DNA of 64,000 bases, from positions 35,040 through 99,039 of the forward strand of contig JARYLO010000001.1 of NCBI GenBank assembly GCA_029907605.1, read 5' to 3'. Numbering within the stretch: position 1 is the first letter of the stretch; every line of letters begins with the position of its first letter. Under the pieces are notes generated by a model. That model was not told the origin of the DNA, searched no databases, and saw only the letters and a list, made by a program, of their open reading frames with translations. Of the stretch, positions 18,282 through 26,670 are shown piece by piece. The position numbers and the translations under genes are program-made. Origin of the DNA: Sedimentisphaerales bacterium. Lineage in GTDB: Bacteria > Planctomycetota > Phycisphaerae > Sedimentisphaerales > Anaerobacaceae.

Positions 18282-18311
18282 ACCGCGGTCTTTCAGGAGG
18301 CCAGGATTCCG

Positions 18312-19526
18312 ATGGCAACGGTCAACCAGAACTACCTCAAACTCAAGGCAGGCTATCTATTCCCAGAGATAGGCCGCAGGGTGAGGGCCTACAAGCAGGC
18401 ACATCCTGAGGCACGGATTATCAGGATGGGCATTGGCGATGTGACGCAGCCGCTGGTGCCGGCGGTCATAGAGGGCATGCACCGGGCAGTGGACCAGATG
18501 TCCAGGCAAGAGACCTTTCGTGGCTACGATGACAGCGGGATCGGCTATGAGTTCCTCCGCAAGGTCATCGCGGAACACGACTACAAACCGCGCGGTGTAG
18601 ATATAGACCCAGACGAGATCATCATAAGCGATGGGGCCAAGTCAGACACGGCTAACATCCAGGAGCTCTTTGGACCTGAGAATGTAGTGGCAGTGGCGGA
18701 CCCTGTCTATCCTGTGTATGTGGATACGAGTGTGATGGCGGGCCGTACAGGTCCTGCAGACGAGAAGGGCAGGTACGTTGGCCTGGTCTATATGCCTGCG
18801 ACAGAGGCCAATGGCTTCGTACCGGAACCGCCCGAGTGCCACGTAGACCTCATATATCTGTGTTTTCCCAACAACCCAACAGGTGCAGTAGCCACCAGAG
18901 GGCAGCTAGCCAGATGGGTCGAATATGCCAAGGCCGAGGAGGCGGTTATCCTCTTCGATGCTGCCTATGAGGCCTTTATTGCCGACCATTCGATCCCACA
19001 TTCGATATATGAGATCCCTGGTGCAAGGGAGGTGGCGATCGAGTTCCGCAGCTTCTCGAAGACCGCCGGGTTTACGGGCGTCAGGTGTGCATTTACGGTA
19101 GTGCCGAGGGCACTGAAGATAGGTGATGTGGAACTTAGATCGCTGTGGATCAGGCGGCAGACCACAAAGTTCAATGGTGTCTCATATATCACACAGGTTG
19201 GGGCTGCTGCTGTCTATACGCCTGAAGGCCAGGCCCAGATACGGCGGACCATAAAGATCTACATGGATAATGCCGCCAGGATCAGGCAAAAACTAGGGCA
19301 GCTTGGTTATACGGTTTACGGGGGCATACATGCCCCATACATCTGGCTCAAGACACCAACCGGGATGGGGTCCTGGGAGTTCTTTGACCTGCTCCTGGAG
19401 CGGATCCAGGTGGTTGGTACACCTGGCGTAGGCTTTGGGCCGATGGGTGAGGGTTTTTTACGGCTGACGGCCTTTGCAAGGCCAGAGGATGTGGACGAGG
19501 CCCTGGACAGGTTTGCCAGGCTGTAG
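18312..19526 (+). CDS. dapL: LL-diaminopimelate aminotransferase
   Basis: A 404-residue class I/II PLP aminotransferase. It converts tetrahydrodipicolinate and glutamate to LL-2,6-diaminopimelate in one step, bypassing the DapD/C/E acyl branch of lysine and peptidoglycan synthesis. Visible features are [20 protein letters not shown], the typical DapL opening, [22 protein letters not shown], and the PLP lysine in [14 protein letters not shown]. The length matches the family (~410). An AGGAGG lies 11 bases before the ATG. It leads a plus-strand run with folK/dnk 12 bases downstream. DapL is the usual lysine route in Planctomycetota and Chlamydiae. Confidence 0.93.
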   Translation: MATVNQNYLKLKAGYLFPEIGRRVRAYKQAHPEARIIRMGIGDVTQPLVPAVIEGMHRAVDQMSRQETFRGYDDSGIGYEFLRKVIAEHDYKPRGVDIDPDEIIISDGAKSDTANIQELFGPENVVAVADPVYPVYVDTSVMAGRTGPADEKGRYVGLVYMPATEANGFVPEPPECHVDLIYLCFPNNPTGAVATRGQLARWVEYAKAEEAVILFDAAYEAFIADHSIPHSIYEIPGAREVAIEFRSFSKTAGFTGVRCAFTVVPRALKIGDVELRSLWIRRQTTKFNGVSYITQVGAAAVYTPEGQAQIRRTIKIYMDNAARIRQKLGQLGYTVYGGIHAPYIWLKTPTGMGSWEFFDLLLERIQVVGTPGVGFGPMGEGFLRLTAFARPEDVDEALDRFARL

Positions 19527-19538
19527 GGCCGCATTGCC

Positions 19539-20633
19539 ATGCCGCAGACCATCGCGTATGTAGGCCTGGGAAGCAACCAGGGGGACAGGCATCAGGCCAT
19601 CCGGGATGCGGTAGAGGCCATCAACTGCCTTGATGGTACCAAGGTCATGGCGGTAAGTACCATCATCCAGACAAGGCCGCTTCATCCTGCCGGTGGGGGC
19701 CCTTATCTAAATGCAGTGGTAAGGATACAGACAGGACTTGCACCTGATCGACTACTTGAAGGACTTATGCAGATAGAGGGCCGTCTAGGAAGGATCAGAA
19801 AGGACAGGTGGGGGCCGCGCCCCATCGACCTGGATCTACTGCTCTTTGGCGACCAGGTGATAGAATCAGAGACCCTGCGTGTGCCACACCCACAGATGCA
19901 CCTGAGGTCGTTTGTGTTACAGGGGTTGGTAGAGCTAGAGCCAGGGCTTGTGCATCCAGTATTGGGTCGGACGGTAAGGGTCTTGGCAGAGAGACTGAAT
20001 GGCAAGGATTACTTTGTAGATCCACAAGCGCCTAAATTAATATGTATGGCCGGTCTGATAGGCGCAGGCAAGACATCCTTGGCACGAAGGCTTGCCGACC
20101 TATTGGGTGGCACCTTGTTGCTTGAGCCGTATGACACCAATCCCTTCCTTCCACAGGTCTATGCTGGTAGACATGAGTTTGCATTGTACTGCCAGTTGTA
20201 TTTCCTGATACACAGGATAGAGCAATTGGCCAGGGACAAGCTGGCTTCAAGGCAGGTGCATGTTGCTGATTATGTATTTGATCAGGAGCTGGTCTATGCG
20301 AGGACCCTTCTGGATAGGGATCAGCTTGGCCTCTATCAGCCGATCTATGAGGCCGCTAGCAACATGCCTTCAAGGCCCTTACTTGTGATCTGGTTGCAGG
20401 CCTCTGTTGCAACGTGCCTGGACCGGATCGATAAGAGGGGCAGGCTTTATGAGAGGGCGTTAGATGCTGGCCTGTTGAGATCACTTTCTGATGCCTATGA
20501 GTGGCTTTTCTCCAATTGGGATGTGTGCCCGGTGATCAGGATAGATACCGAACAATTCGATGTCTGTAAGGATAGAGATGTTATGGCCCTGGCCAAGGAG
20601 GTGGATTGGTATATAAGGCCTCCTGGCTGGTAA
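19539..20633 (+). CDS. folK: Fusion: HPPK (FolK) and deoxynucleoside kinase
   Basis: A 364-residue two-domain protein. Residues ~1-160 are 6-hydroxymethyl-7,8-dihydropterin pyrophosphokinase: YVGLGSNQGDR at the start and the diagnostic RWGPRPIDLDLLLFGD, with VPHPQMHLRSFVL after it. This domain makes the pyrophosphorylated pterin for dihydropteroate synthesis. Residues ~165-364 are a deoxynucleoside/deoxyadenosine kinase fold: P-loop GLIGAGKTSLARRL, LLEPYDTNPFLPQVY, a DYVFDQELVYA segment in the DRS position, and a lid-like DKRGRLYERALD. This domain would salvage deoxynucleosides. Both halves look intact with no frameshift. The gene sits between dapL and panC, 12 and 10 bases from each, in a cofactor/cell-wall run. 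Confidence 0.88.
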   Translation: MPQTIAYVGLGSNQGDRHQAIRDAVEAINCLDGTKVMAVSTIIQTRPLHPAGGGPYLNAVVRIQTGLAPDRLLEGLMQIEGRLGRIRKDRWGPRPIDLDLLLFGDQVIESETLRVPHPQMHLRSFVLQGLVELEPGLVHPVLGRTVRVLAERLNGKDYFVDPQAPKLICMAGLIGAGKTSLARRLADLLGGTLLLEPYDTNPFLPQVYAGRHEFALYCQLYFLIHRIEQLARDKLASRQVHVADYVFDQELVYARTLLDRDQLGLYQPIYEAASNMPSRPLLVIWLQASVATCLDRIDKRGRLYERALDAGLLRSLSDAYEWLFSNWDVCPVIRIDTEQFDVCKDRDVMALAKEVDWYIRPPGW

Positions 20634-20643
20634 GGAGTCAGAT

Positions 20644-21495
20644 ATGGACGTTGCTCAAACGATTGCGCAGGTAAGGGGTGCGGTTGCTGTGGCCCGTAAG
20701 AAGGGCTCGGTGATAGGTCTGGTCCCTACGATGGGGGCGTTGCACCAGGGCCATGTGTCGCTCATCAAGGCTGCCAGGGCAGATTGCGGATATGTTGTTG
20801 TCAGTATCTTCGTCAATCCCACCCAGTTCGGGCCTGGGGAGGACTTTGATAGGTATCCAAGGCCCATAGATCAGGACCTAGAGGTCTGTAGGCATGAGGG
20901 GGTTGACCTGGTCTTTGCGCCTACGATAGAGGAGATGTATGGTGAAGGCACGCTTACCTGGGTGCAGGTTGATAGGCTTACCGATACCCTCTGCGGTAGG
21001 TTTAGGCCAGGGCATTTTCGCGGTGTCACGACCGTCTGTACGAAGCTATTCAATATAGTCCAGCCAGATAGGGCATATTTTGGCCAGAAGGATGCACAAC
21101 AGGCGGTGGTGATCCAGAGGATGGTCGCTGATCTGAATATGCCGCTAGAGATCGTGGTCTGTCCGACCATCAGGGAGCCTGATGGCCTTGCTGCAAGTAG
21201 CAGGAATCAATACCTGACATCTGATCAGCGAAGCCAAGCGCCGATCCTGTACAAGGCCCTAAGGCGAGGCCAGGAGGTGATCGAGGCAGGTCTGCGTGAT
21301 CCAGCGAAGGTGGTCCAGCAGATCAGGCATGTCCTGGATCAGGCACCAGATATACGCGTCCAGTATATCTCGATCGTGGACCCACAGACGCTAGAACCTG
21401 TCGATCGTATTGTAGGCAAGGTCTTGATAGCTGCAGCGGTCTACCTGGGCCAGACCAGATTGATAGACAACATCCTCCTGGACTTGGATCGGTAA
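20644..21495 (+). CDS. panC: Pantoate--beta-alanine ligase
   Basis: A 283-residue pantothenate synthetase, the family's usual length. It joins pantoate and beta-alanine with ATP to make pantothenate. Motifs are VPTMGALHQGHVSLIKAAR (HxGH-type adenylation site), VVSIFVNPTQFGPGEDFDRYPR, VFAPTIEEMYG, LCGRFRPGHFRGVTTVCTKLFNIV, YFGQKDAQQ and REPDGLAASSRN. It directly precedes panD, which supplies the beta-alanine, so the pair forms the last two steps of vitamin B5 synthesis. panB is not in the window. Confidence 0.95.
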   Translation: MDVAQTIAQVRGAVAVARKKGSVIGLVPTMGALHQGHVSLIKAARADCGYVVVSIFVNPTQFGPGEDFDRYPRPIDQDLEVCRHEGVDLVFAPTIEEMYGEGTLTWVQVDRLTDTLCGRFRPGHFRGVTTVCTKLFNIVQPDRAYFGQKDAQQAVVIQRMVADLNMPLEIVVCPTIREPDGLAASSRNQYLTSDQRSQAPILYKALRRGQEVIEAGLRDPAKVVQQIRHVLDQAPDIRVQYISIVDPQTLEPVDRIVGKVLIAAAVYLGQTRLIDNILLDLDR

Positions 21496-21521
21496 TCGCG
21501 TATAGTTTACGGGGATTTGCA

Positions 21522-21878
21522 ATGCTGATAAAGGTCCTAAAGAGCAAGATCCATAAGGCAAGGGTTACGGATGCCAGGTTGGAATACCAAGGCAGCATAG
21601 CCATAGATCAATCCCTGATGGAGGCATCCGGTATCCTGCCTTATGAGGCGGTATGGGTGGCTGACCTTAACAATGGCAACAGGATCCAGACCTACGTAGT
21701 ACCTGCCCCTGGAGGCAGTGGAGAGGTGGTGATATTGGGGCCTGCCGCCAAGCTGATAAACAGGTCGGATGTGGTGGTGATCATGGCATTTGCCTATTGT
21801 TCGCCACAGGAGGCGGCACAGATAAGGCCGAGGATCGTCTTTGTAGATCAGGCCAATAGGCCTTTGGATGCCGGCTAG
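21522..21878 (+). CDS. panD: Aspartate 1-decarboxylase (pyruvoyl-dependent)
   Basis: A 118-residue protein. It opens MLIKVLKSKIHKARVTDARL and carries YQGSIAID, where self-cleavage between G24 and S25 creates the pyruvoyl cofactor. This is the standard position in the PanD family. RIQTYVVPAPGGSGEV and DVVVIMAFAY complete the beta-barrel. It decarboxylates L-aspartate to beta-alanine for the PanC encoded 26 bases upstream. The C-terminus ends about where the family does, so nothing appears missing. Confidence 0.93.
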   Translation: MLIKVLKSKIHKARVTDARLEYQGSIAIDQSLMEASGILPYEAVWVADLNNGNRIQTYVVPAPGGSGEVVILGPAAKLINRSDVVVIMAFAYCSPQEAAQIRPRIVFVDQANRPLDAG

Positions 21879-21884
21879 GCCCAG

Positions 21885-22850
21885 ATGCACCCAGAGCTGC
21901 TGAGGATACCGCTGGCAGGCGGGCTGAGCATCAAGAGCTATGGGACCTTCATGGTCATAGGTTTTCTGGCCGCTGTATGGGTCCTGAGGCGGCTTGCAAA
22001 GAGGGAGGGGCTAGACCCGAATCTGATCAACAGTGTGGCGCTCTATGCCCTGATCGCAGGGATAGCCGGCGCGAGGCTGTTCTATGTGATACATTACTGG
22101 CAGGACTTCAGGGACGACTGGCTAGAGGTCTTCAGGATATGGCGTGGAGGGCTGGAGTTCCTTGGCGGGGTCCTGCTTGCCCTGTTGGTGCTGCTTATCT
22201 GCGTCCGCAGGTGGCGACTGCCTGCAGCTAGGCTCCTGGACATCTGTGCAATAGGCCTTATGGTGGGGTTGGTTTTTGGCAGGATCGGGTGTTTCCTGAA
22301 TGGCTGTTGTTTCGGGCGTCCGACAGACCTGCCTTGGGGAGTGAGGTTTCCGTACAACTCATTTGCCTACATCAGCCAGATAAACCCCAACCCCAAACGC
22401 AATAGGCCTCATCCCCAGCTTGAGCTACCAAGGGACTATCTGGACTACGTGGATCAGGATGGCAGATGGCACCCAAGACCCCTTGAACAATTGACAAGCC
22501 AGCAGCGATACGAGGTAACAGAGGGCCATTACAGATCCCTGCCAGTCCACCCCACACAGATATATGAATCTATCGCCGCCTTTTGCATAGCAGGGCTGCT
22601 TTACCTATTCTGGTCGCACGCAAGGTCAGATCAGCAGGGGCGAAGGCTGTACAAGGCAGGGATGACCTTTCCCCTTATGTTTTTTTCTTACGGACTAGTA
22701 CGATTTATGCTGGAGTTCGTGAGGGATGACAACCCTTATGAGTGGGGCAGGTTCACTATATCGCAATGGCTCGGCCTAGGCCTGGCAGCGGTAGGCTGTT
22801 GCATCTGGGTGATCTCGTATCTTAGTGGCAGGTCAAGATCTGCCCGCTAG
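21885..22850 (+). CDS. lgt: Prolipoprotein diacylglyceryl transferase
   Basis: A 321-residue integral membrane enzyme that moves diacylglycerol from phosphatidylglycerol to the lipobox cysteine of prolipoproteins. Seven hydrophobic stretches are visible. The Lgt signature appears as GLVFGRIGCFLNGCCFGRPTDLPWGVRF, with the essential Arg/Asn residues, preceded by IAGIAGARLFYVIHYW and followed by PVHPTQIYESI. A ~60-residue polar segment between the signature and HPTQ (rich in Pro, Asn and Arg) is larger than in E. coli Lgt. The gene ends the dapL run and its 3' end overlaps the convergent nnrD by 18 bases. Confidence 0.93.
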   Translation: MHPELLRIPLAGGLSIKSYGTFMVIGFLAAVWVLRRLAKREGLDPNLINSVALYALIAGIAGARLFYVIHYWQDFRDDWLEVFRIWRGGLEFLGGVLLALLVLLICVRRWRLPAARLLDICAIGLMVGLVFGRIGCFLNGCCFGRPTDLPWGVRFPYNSFAYISQINPNPKRNRPHPQLELPRDYLDYVDQDGRWHPRPLEQLTSQQRYEVTEGHYRSLPVHPTQIYESIAAFCIAGLLYLFWSHARSDQQGRRLYKAGMTFPLMFFSYGLVRFMLEFVRDDNPYEWGRFTISQWLGLGLAAVGCCIWVISYLSGRSRSAR

Positions 22851-23702
22851 GCTAGCAAAGGCCTTTGGCAGTGCATCGATCAGGTCTGTTGCGGTAAGGC
22901 TCACCTGACCTAGGTGTGCTGCCGCGATATCCCCTGCCAGTCCGTGTAGATAGGTGCCGAGTATGGCTGCATCTAGATCTGTCAGGCCTTGGCCCATCAA
23001 TGCAGCTATCACCCCACTGAGTACATCGCCTGCCCCAGCAGTGGCCATGCCAGGGTTGCCGGTGGTATTGACGTAGAGCCTGGCACCGTCCGTAACGACC
23101 GTACCTGCCCCCTTGAGGACCAGCACCACAGGTACCTTCTGTACGAATGCCCTGGCCCATTCGCACCGATCTGGCTGAGGGGGTTGATCGGTCAAGGTTG
23201 CCCACAGCCTCTTCATCTCACCAGGATGCGGCGTCAGGATTGGTACCGAGGCAAGCTGTGCCTGCCAGCCCTTGAGCCTGACAAGGTTGTTCAGGCCGTC
23301 GGCATCTATCAAGAGACGTAGGCCCTTGATCGCAATCAGCCTTGAGGTTATGGCCCTCAGGTCAGCACTCTGCCCTATCCCAGGCCCAAATACCACTACA
23401 TCACTGTCTGATACCGCGTCGAGGATGGTATCTATAGCTGCAGCGGCAATCCTGCCCAGACTATCCTCAGCAAGGGCGATGGTGGTATAGCACGGATCGA
23501 TGCTGGCCACGATCGACAATGCGGACCTGGCAGTTGCAATCCGTACCAGGCCAGCCCCTGCACGCAATGCAGCCCGACCTGCCAAGGCCGCTGCACCAGT
23601 CATCCCCACGCTGCCAGCTATGATCAGGATCCTGCCATAGTTGCCCTTGTGGCTATCAGGTCTTCTAGGAGGCAGCCGTGGTATCTGGGAGATGATCTCC
23701 AT
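22833..23702 (-). CDS. nnrD: ADP-dependent NAD(P)H-hydrate dehydratase
   Basis: A 289-residue ribokinase-fold enzyme that repairs hydrated NAD(P)H, here as a stand-alone dehydratase without the NnrE epimerase domain. Motifs are HKGNYGRILIIAGSVGMTGAAALAGRAALRAGAGLVRIA, VVFGPGIGQ, LLIDADGLNNL, ILTPHPGEMKRLW, VLVLKGAGTVV and NTTGNPGMATAGAGDVLSGVIAALMGQGL. All are diagnostic of the YjeF C-terminal family. It ends convergently against lgt with an 18-base overlap and begins three bases after the uxaC stop, so it is probably cotranscribed with the uronate genes, although its role is housekeeping. Confidence 0.92.
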   Translation of the reverse strand: MEIISQIPRLPPRRPDSHKGNYGRILIIAGSVGMTGAAALAGRAALRAGAGLVRIATARSALSIVASIDPCYTTIALAEDSLGRIAAAAIDTILDAVSDSDVVVFGPGIGQSADLRAITSRLIAIKGLRLLIDADGLNNLVRLKGWQAQLASVPILTPHPGEMKRLWATLTDQPPQPDRCEWARAFVQKVPVVLVLKGAGTVVTDGARLYVNTTGNPGMATAGAGDVLSGVIAALMGQGLTDLDAAILGTYLHGLAGDIAAAHLGQVSLTATDLIDALPKAFASLAGRS

Positions 23703-23705
23703 CAG

Positions 23706-25121
23706 TTATGGGCATTCCATGGGGAAGTAGTTCCTCGCGTTGTTAAAGCAGATATCCTGTATCATGCGGCCCAAAAGTTCGTAATCCTGCGGCACCTCGC
23801 CGGCTTCTACATAACTACCTATCAGATTGCACAGGATACGTCTGAAGTACTCGTGTCTGGGATAGGATAGGAAGCTACGCGAGTCGGTCAGCATGCCGAC
23901 AAACCTGCTCAGCAGGCCGCACCGAGCCAGGGTCCTGAGGTGTTCGTATATGCCATCCTTCTGGTCCAGAAACCACCATGCCGCACCCCACTGGATCTTA
24001 CCAGGGTAAGAACCATCTTGAAAATTACCTATCATGGTGGCCATCACCTCGTTGTCCTTTGGATTCAGGTTGTATAAGATTGTCTTTGTCAATCTACCTT
24101 GGCTGTCCAATCTATCCAGGAATCTGGCAGTACTGCGTGCCAATTCCCAGTCGCCTATGGAGTCAAAGCCTGAATCTGGGCCCAGTAGCCTGAACATCCG
24201 AGTGTTGTTGTTCCTCATTGCTCCAAGGTGGAATTGCTGTACCCACCCTGCCTCTGCGTCCATCAACGCCAGTTCATAGAGCATGGCGGACTTGAACTTC
24301 ACGGCCTGCTGCTGGTCCAGCATCTTTCCCTTGCGGATCTGTACAAATATCCTCTGGATCTCTGTATCTGTATATGGTTCTGCATAAAGCCATTCTATCC
24401 CATGATCGCTCAGCCTGCAGCCATTGTCATGGAAGAACTGGTGTCGTTGCCTAATGGCCTCGATGTACCGATCAAATGTGGAGATATCTCGGTTGGTTAT
24501 CTCTCCTAGCCGATCTATGTACTTATTGAGGGCCTGGATGTCCTCGGTTGCCATGGCCCGATCTGGCCTCCAGGCAGGATGTACGGCGATCTCGAAACCA
24601 CTTGCCTTTATGGCTCGGTGGTATTGCAGGTCGTCAAGCGGATCATCAGTGGTACAGACCAGCCTGACATTCATCTTTCGCAGCAGGCCCCTGACGGAGT
24701 ACTCGGGCTCGGCTAAAAGCCTGTTGGCCGCTGCATATATCCTGTCAGCGGTCTGCTCGTTTAGTACCAGGCCATATATGCCAAAATACCGCTTCAACTC
24801 CAGGTGTGTCCAATGGTAGAGCGGATTGCCGATGCAATATGGCACTGTCCTTGCCCAAGCCCTGAACTTCTCCTGGTCGCTTGCGGTGCCAGTGCAATAC
24901 TGCTCATCTATGCCGTTTGCACGCATGGCCCGCCACTTGTAATGATCGCCTGCCAGCCAGGCCTCTGTGATGGTCTGAAACCTTGTGTCTTGCGCGATCT
25001 GCCTTGCGGGCAGATGGCAGTGGTAGTCGTAGATCGGCATCTGCTCGGCAAAGCGATGGTACAAGAGCCTGGCTGGTTCGTTCTCGAGCAGTAAGTCCTC
25101 GTCTAAGAAGGCCTTTGCCAT
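23706..25121 (-). CDS. uxaC: Glucuronate isomerase
   Basis: A 471-residue protein. I use the ATG at 25121 because GGAGG precedes it by seven bases and the protein then opens MAKAFLDEDLLLENEPARLLYHRFA, the normal UxaC start. An upstream in-frame start would add 20 residues inside gnd. Motifs are MPIYDYHCHLPARQIA (metal-binding H-x-H), VCTTDDPLDDLQYH, HPAWRPDRA, LGAMRNNNTRMFRLLGPDSGFDSIGDW and GMLTDSRSFLSYPRHEYFRRILCNLIG. It isomerises D-glucuronate to D-fructuronate (and galacturonate to tagaturonate). It lies 11 bases after gnd and upstream of nnrD. The paired UxuB-like reductase four genes upstream supports uronate catabolism. Confidence 0.95.
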   Translation of the reverse strand: MAKAFLDEDLLLENEPARLLYHRFAEQMPIYDYHCHLPARQIAQDTRFQTITEAWLAGDHYKWRAMRANGIDEQYCTGTASDQEKFRAWARTVPYCIGNPLYHWTHLELKRYFGIYGLVLNEQTADRIYAAANRLLAEPEYSVRGLLRKMNVRLVCTTDDPLDDLQYHRAIKASGFEIAVHPAWRPDRAMATEDIQALNKYIDRLGEITNRDISTFDRYIEAIRQRHQFFHDNGCRLSDHGIEWLYAEPYTDTEIQRIFVQIRKGKMLDQQQAVKFKSAMLYELALMDAEAGWVQQFHLGAMRNNNTRMFRLLGPDSGFDSIGDWELARSTARFLDRLDSQGRLTKTILYNLNPKDNEVMATMIGNFQDGSYPGKIQWGAAWWFLDQKDGIYEHLRTLARCGLLSRFVGMLTDSRSFLSYPRHEYFRRILCNLIGSYVEAGEVPQDYELLGRMIQDICFNNARNYFPMECP

Positions 25122-25132
25122 GCGGTCCTCCA

Positions 25133-26587
25133 CTATACGGTATATGTCCCTGATGCAGTGGTGCCACCCCTGCCTGTCCAATTGGTGTGGAAGAATTGGC
25201 CCCTAGGCCGGTCGACTCGCTCGTACATGTGGGCACCGAAGTAGTCCCGCTGGGCCTGGAGCAGGTTGGCAGGCAGCCATGCACTGCGATAGGCATCATA
25301 GAACGCAAGGGCGGTACTCAATGCAGGTACCGGTATGCCTTTCCTTTGAGCGGTGCTTACCACCTTGCGCCAAGACCGGACACACCTGCGGACCGCCTTG
25401 TTGAAGAAACTATCCAATAGCAAGCAACTCAGATCTGGTTTGCGGTCGAAGGCCTTCTTTATCTGGCCCAGGAATACACTGCGGATGATACAACCACCTC
25501 TCCATATCTGTGCGATCCCTCCATAATTGAGATTCCAACCATAATGTTGGGCCGCAGCTCTCATAAGCATGTAGCCTTGTGTGTAGGAGATGATCTTGGA
25601 GGCGTAGAGGGCATTGCGGATATCCTGGATCCATTGCTGCTTATTACCAGGAAACCTTGGATCAGGCCTTGGGAAATGCCTTGATGCGTCTACCCTCTGA
25701 TCCTTCATTGCGGACACACATCTGCTGTAGACCGCCTCTGCTATCAGGGTGATAGGGATGCCCAGCTCCTGTGAGGATATGACCGTCCACTTGCCTGTCC
25801 CTTTCTGACCTGCTGTATCCAGGATCTTGTCTACCAGAGGCTGGCCATCTTCATCCTTTTTTGCCAGTATGTCGGCGGTGATCTCGATCAGATAGGACTT
25901 GAGCTCCCCCTCGTTCCATTCCTTGAAGACCTGGTGCATCTGGTCTGGGGTCATACTGAGGCCTTCTTTCATTATGTGATAGGCCTCACAGATAAGTTGC
26001 ATATCTCCATACTCTATGCCATTATGCGTCATCTTGACATAGTGGCCTGCACCACCTTCCCCTACCCAGTCACAACAGGGCGTGCCATCGTCGAGCTTGG
26101 CGGCGATGGCCTGAAAGATCGGCTTGACATGCAGCCATGCAGCAGGGGAGCCGCCTGGCATAAGTGAGGGGCCCAGAAGTGCCCCTTCCTCGCCACCAGA
26201 GACACCTGTACCGATGTAAAGCTTACCCTTTGACTCTACATATTTGGTCCTGCGGATGGTATCCTCAAAGAGTGAGTTGCCCCCATCTATGATGATATCA
26301 CCATCCTCGAGCACTGGCAGCAATTGCTCGATCAAGTCGTCTACCGGCTGGCCGGCCTTGACCATCATCATCACGATCCTGGGCCTCTTCAAGACTGAGG
26401 CCAGCTCCTGTATGGAATGGCAACCTATGATCTTCTTGCCCTTGCCCCTGCCATTTATGAATTCATCCACCTTCGAGACCGTCCTATTGTAACATGCCAC
26501 GGTAAAGCCCTTGCCTTCCATGTTGAGGATGAGGTTCTCACCCATCACGGCAAGGCCGATCAAACCTATATCTGCACTTGCATTCAT
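25133..26587 (-). CDS. gnd: 6-phosphogluconate dehydrogenase, decarboxylating
   Basis: A 484-residue protein of family length. It oxidises 6-phosphogluconate to ribulose 5-phosphate and CO2, reducing NAD(P). An N-terminal Rossmann fold (GLIGLAVMGENLILNMEGKG) is followed by VYNRT-like CYNRTVSKV, the substrate motif KMTHNGIEYGDMQLICEAY, GTGKWT, and the C-terminal LLQAQRDYFGAHMYERVDRP with GQFFHTNW. AAAGGAG lies seven bases before the ATG. A separate promoter is visible in the 83-base gap upstream. Its placement beside uxaC and a LarA-type epimerase is unusual and suggests that gluconate-level intermediates exit the uronate route here. Confidence 0.94.
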   Translation of the reverse strand: MNASADIGLIGLAVMGENLILNMEGKGFTVACYNRTVSKVDEFINGRGKGKKIIGCHSIQELASVLKRPRIVMMMVKAGQPVDDLIEQLLPVLEDGDIIIDGGNSLFEDTIRRTKYVESKGKLYIGTGVSGGEEGALLGPSLMPGGSPAAWLHVKPIFQAIAAKLDDGTPCCDWVGEGGAGHYVKMTHNGIEYGDMQLICEAYHIMKEGLSMTPDQMHQVFKEWNEGELKSYLIEITADILAKKDEDGQPLVDKILDTAGQKGTGKWTVISSQELGIPITLIAEAVYSRCVSAMKDQRVDASRHFPRPDPRFPGNKQQWIQDIRNALYASKIISYTQGYMLMRAAAQHYGWNLNYGGIAQIWRGGCIIRSVFLGQIKKAFDRKPDLSCLLLDSFFNKAVRRCVRSWRKVVSTAQRKGIPVPALSTALAFYDAYRSAWLPANLLQAQRDYFGAHMYERVDRPRGQFFHTNWTGRGGTTASGTYTV

Positions 26588-26632
26588 CTGTTGTCTCCTT
26601 TGAGATTAGAACCTGTTGCTATGCGACTTGAG

Positions 26633-26660
26633 ATCTTATTTTAACCTGTTAATCTTGCAA
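26633..26660 (-). promoter_or_regulatory. Candidate promoter of gnd-uxaC-nnrD
   Basis: Read on the minus strand, TTGCAA (26655-26660) and TAAGAT (26633-26638) are 16 bases apart within the 83-base gap between the LarA-like gene and gnd. Initiation would fall near 26627, about 40 bases before the gnd ATG. The match is moderate, and readthrough from upstream is also possible. Confidence 0.4.
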
Positions 26661-26670
26661 GCAAAAACCA

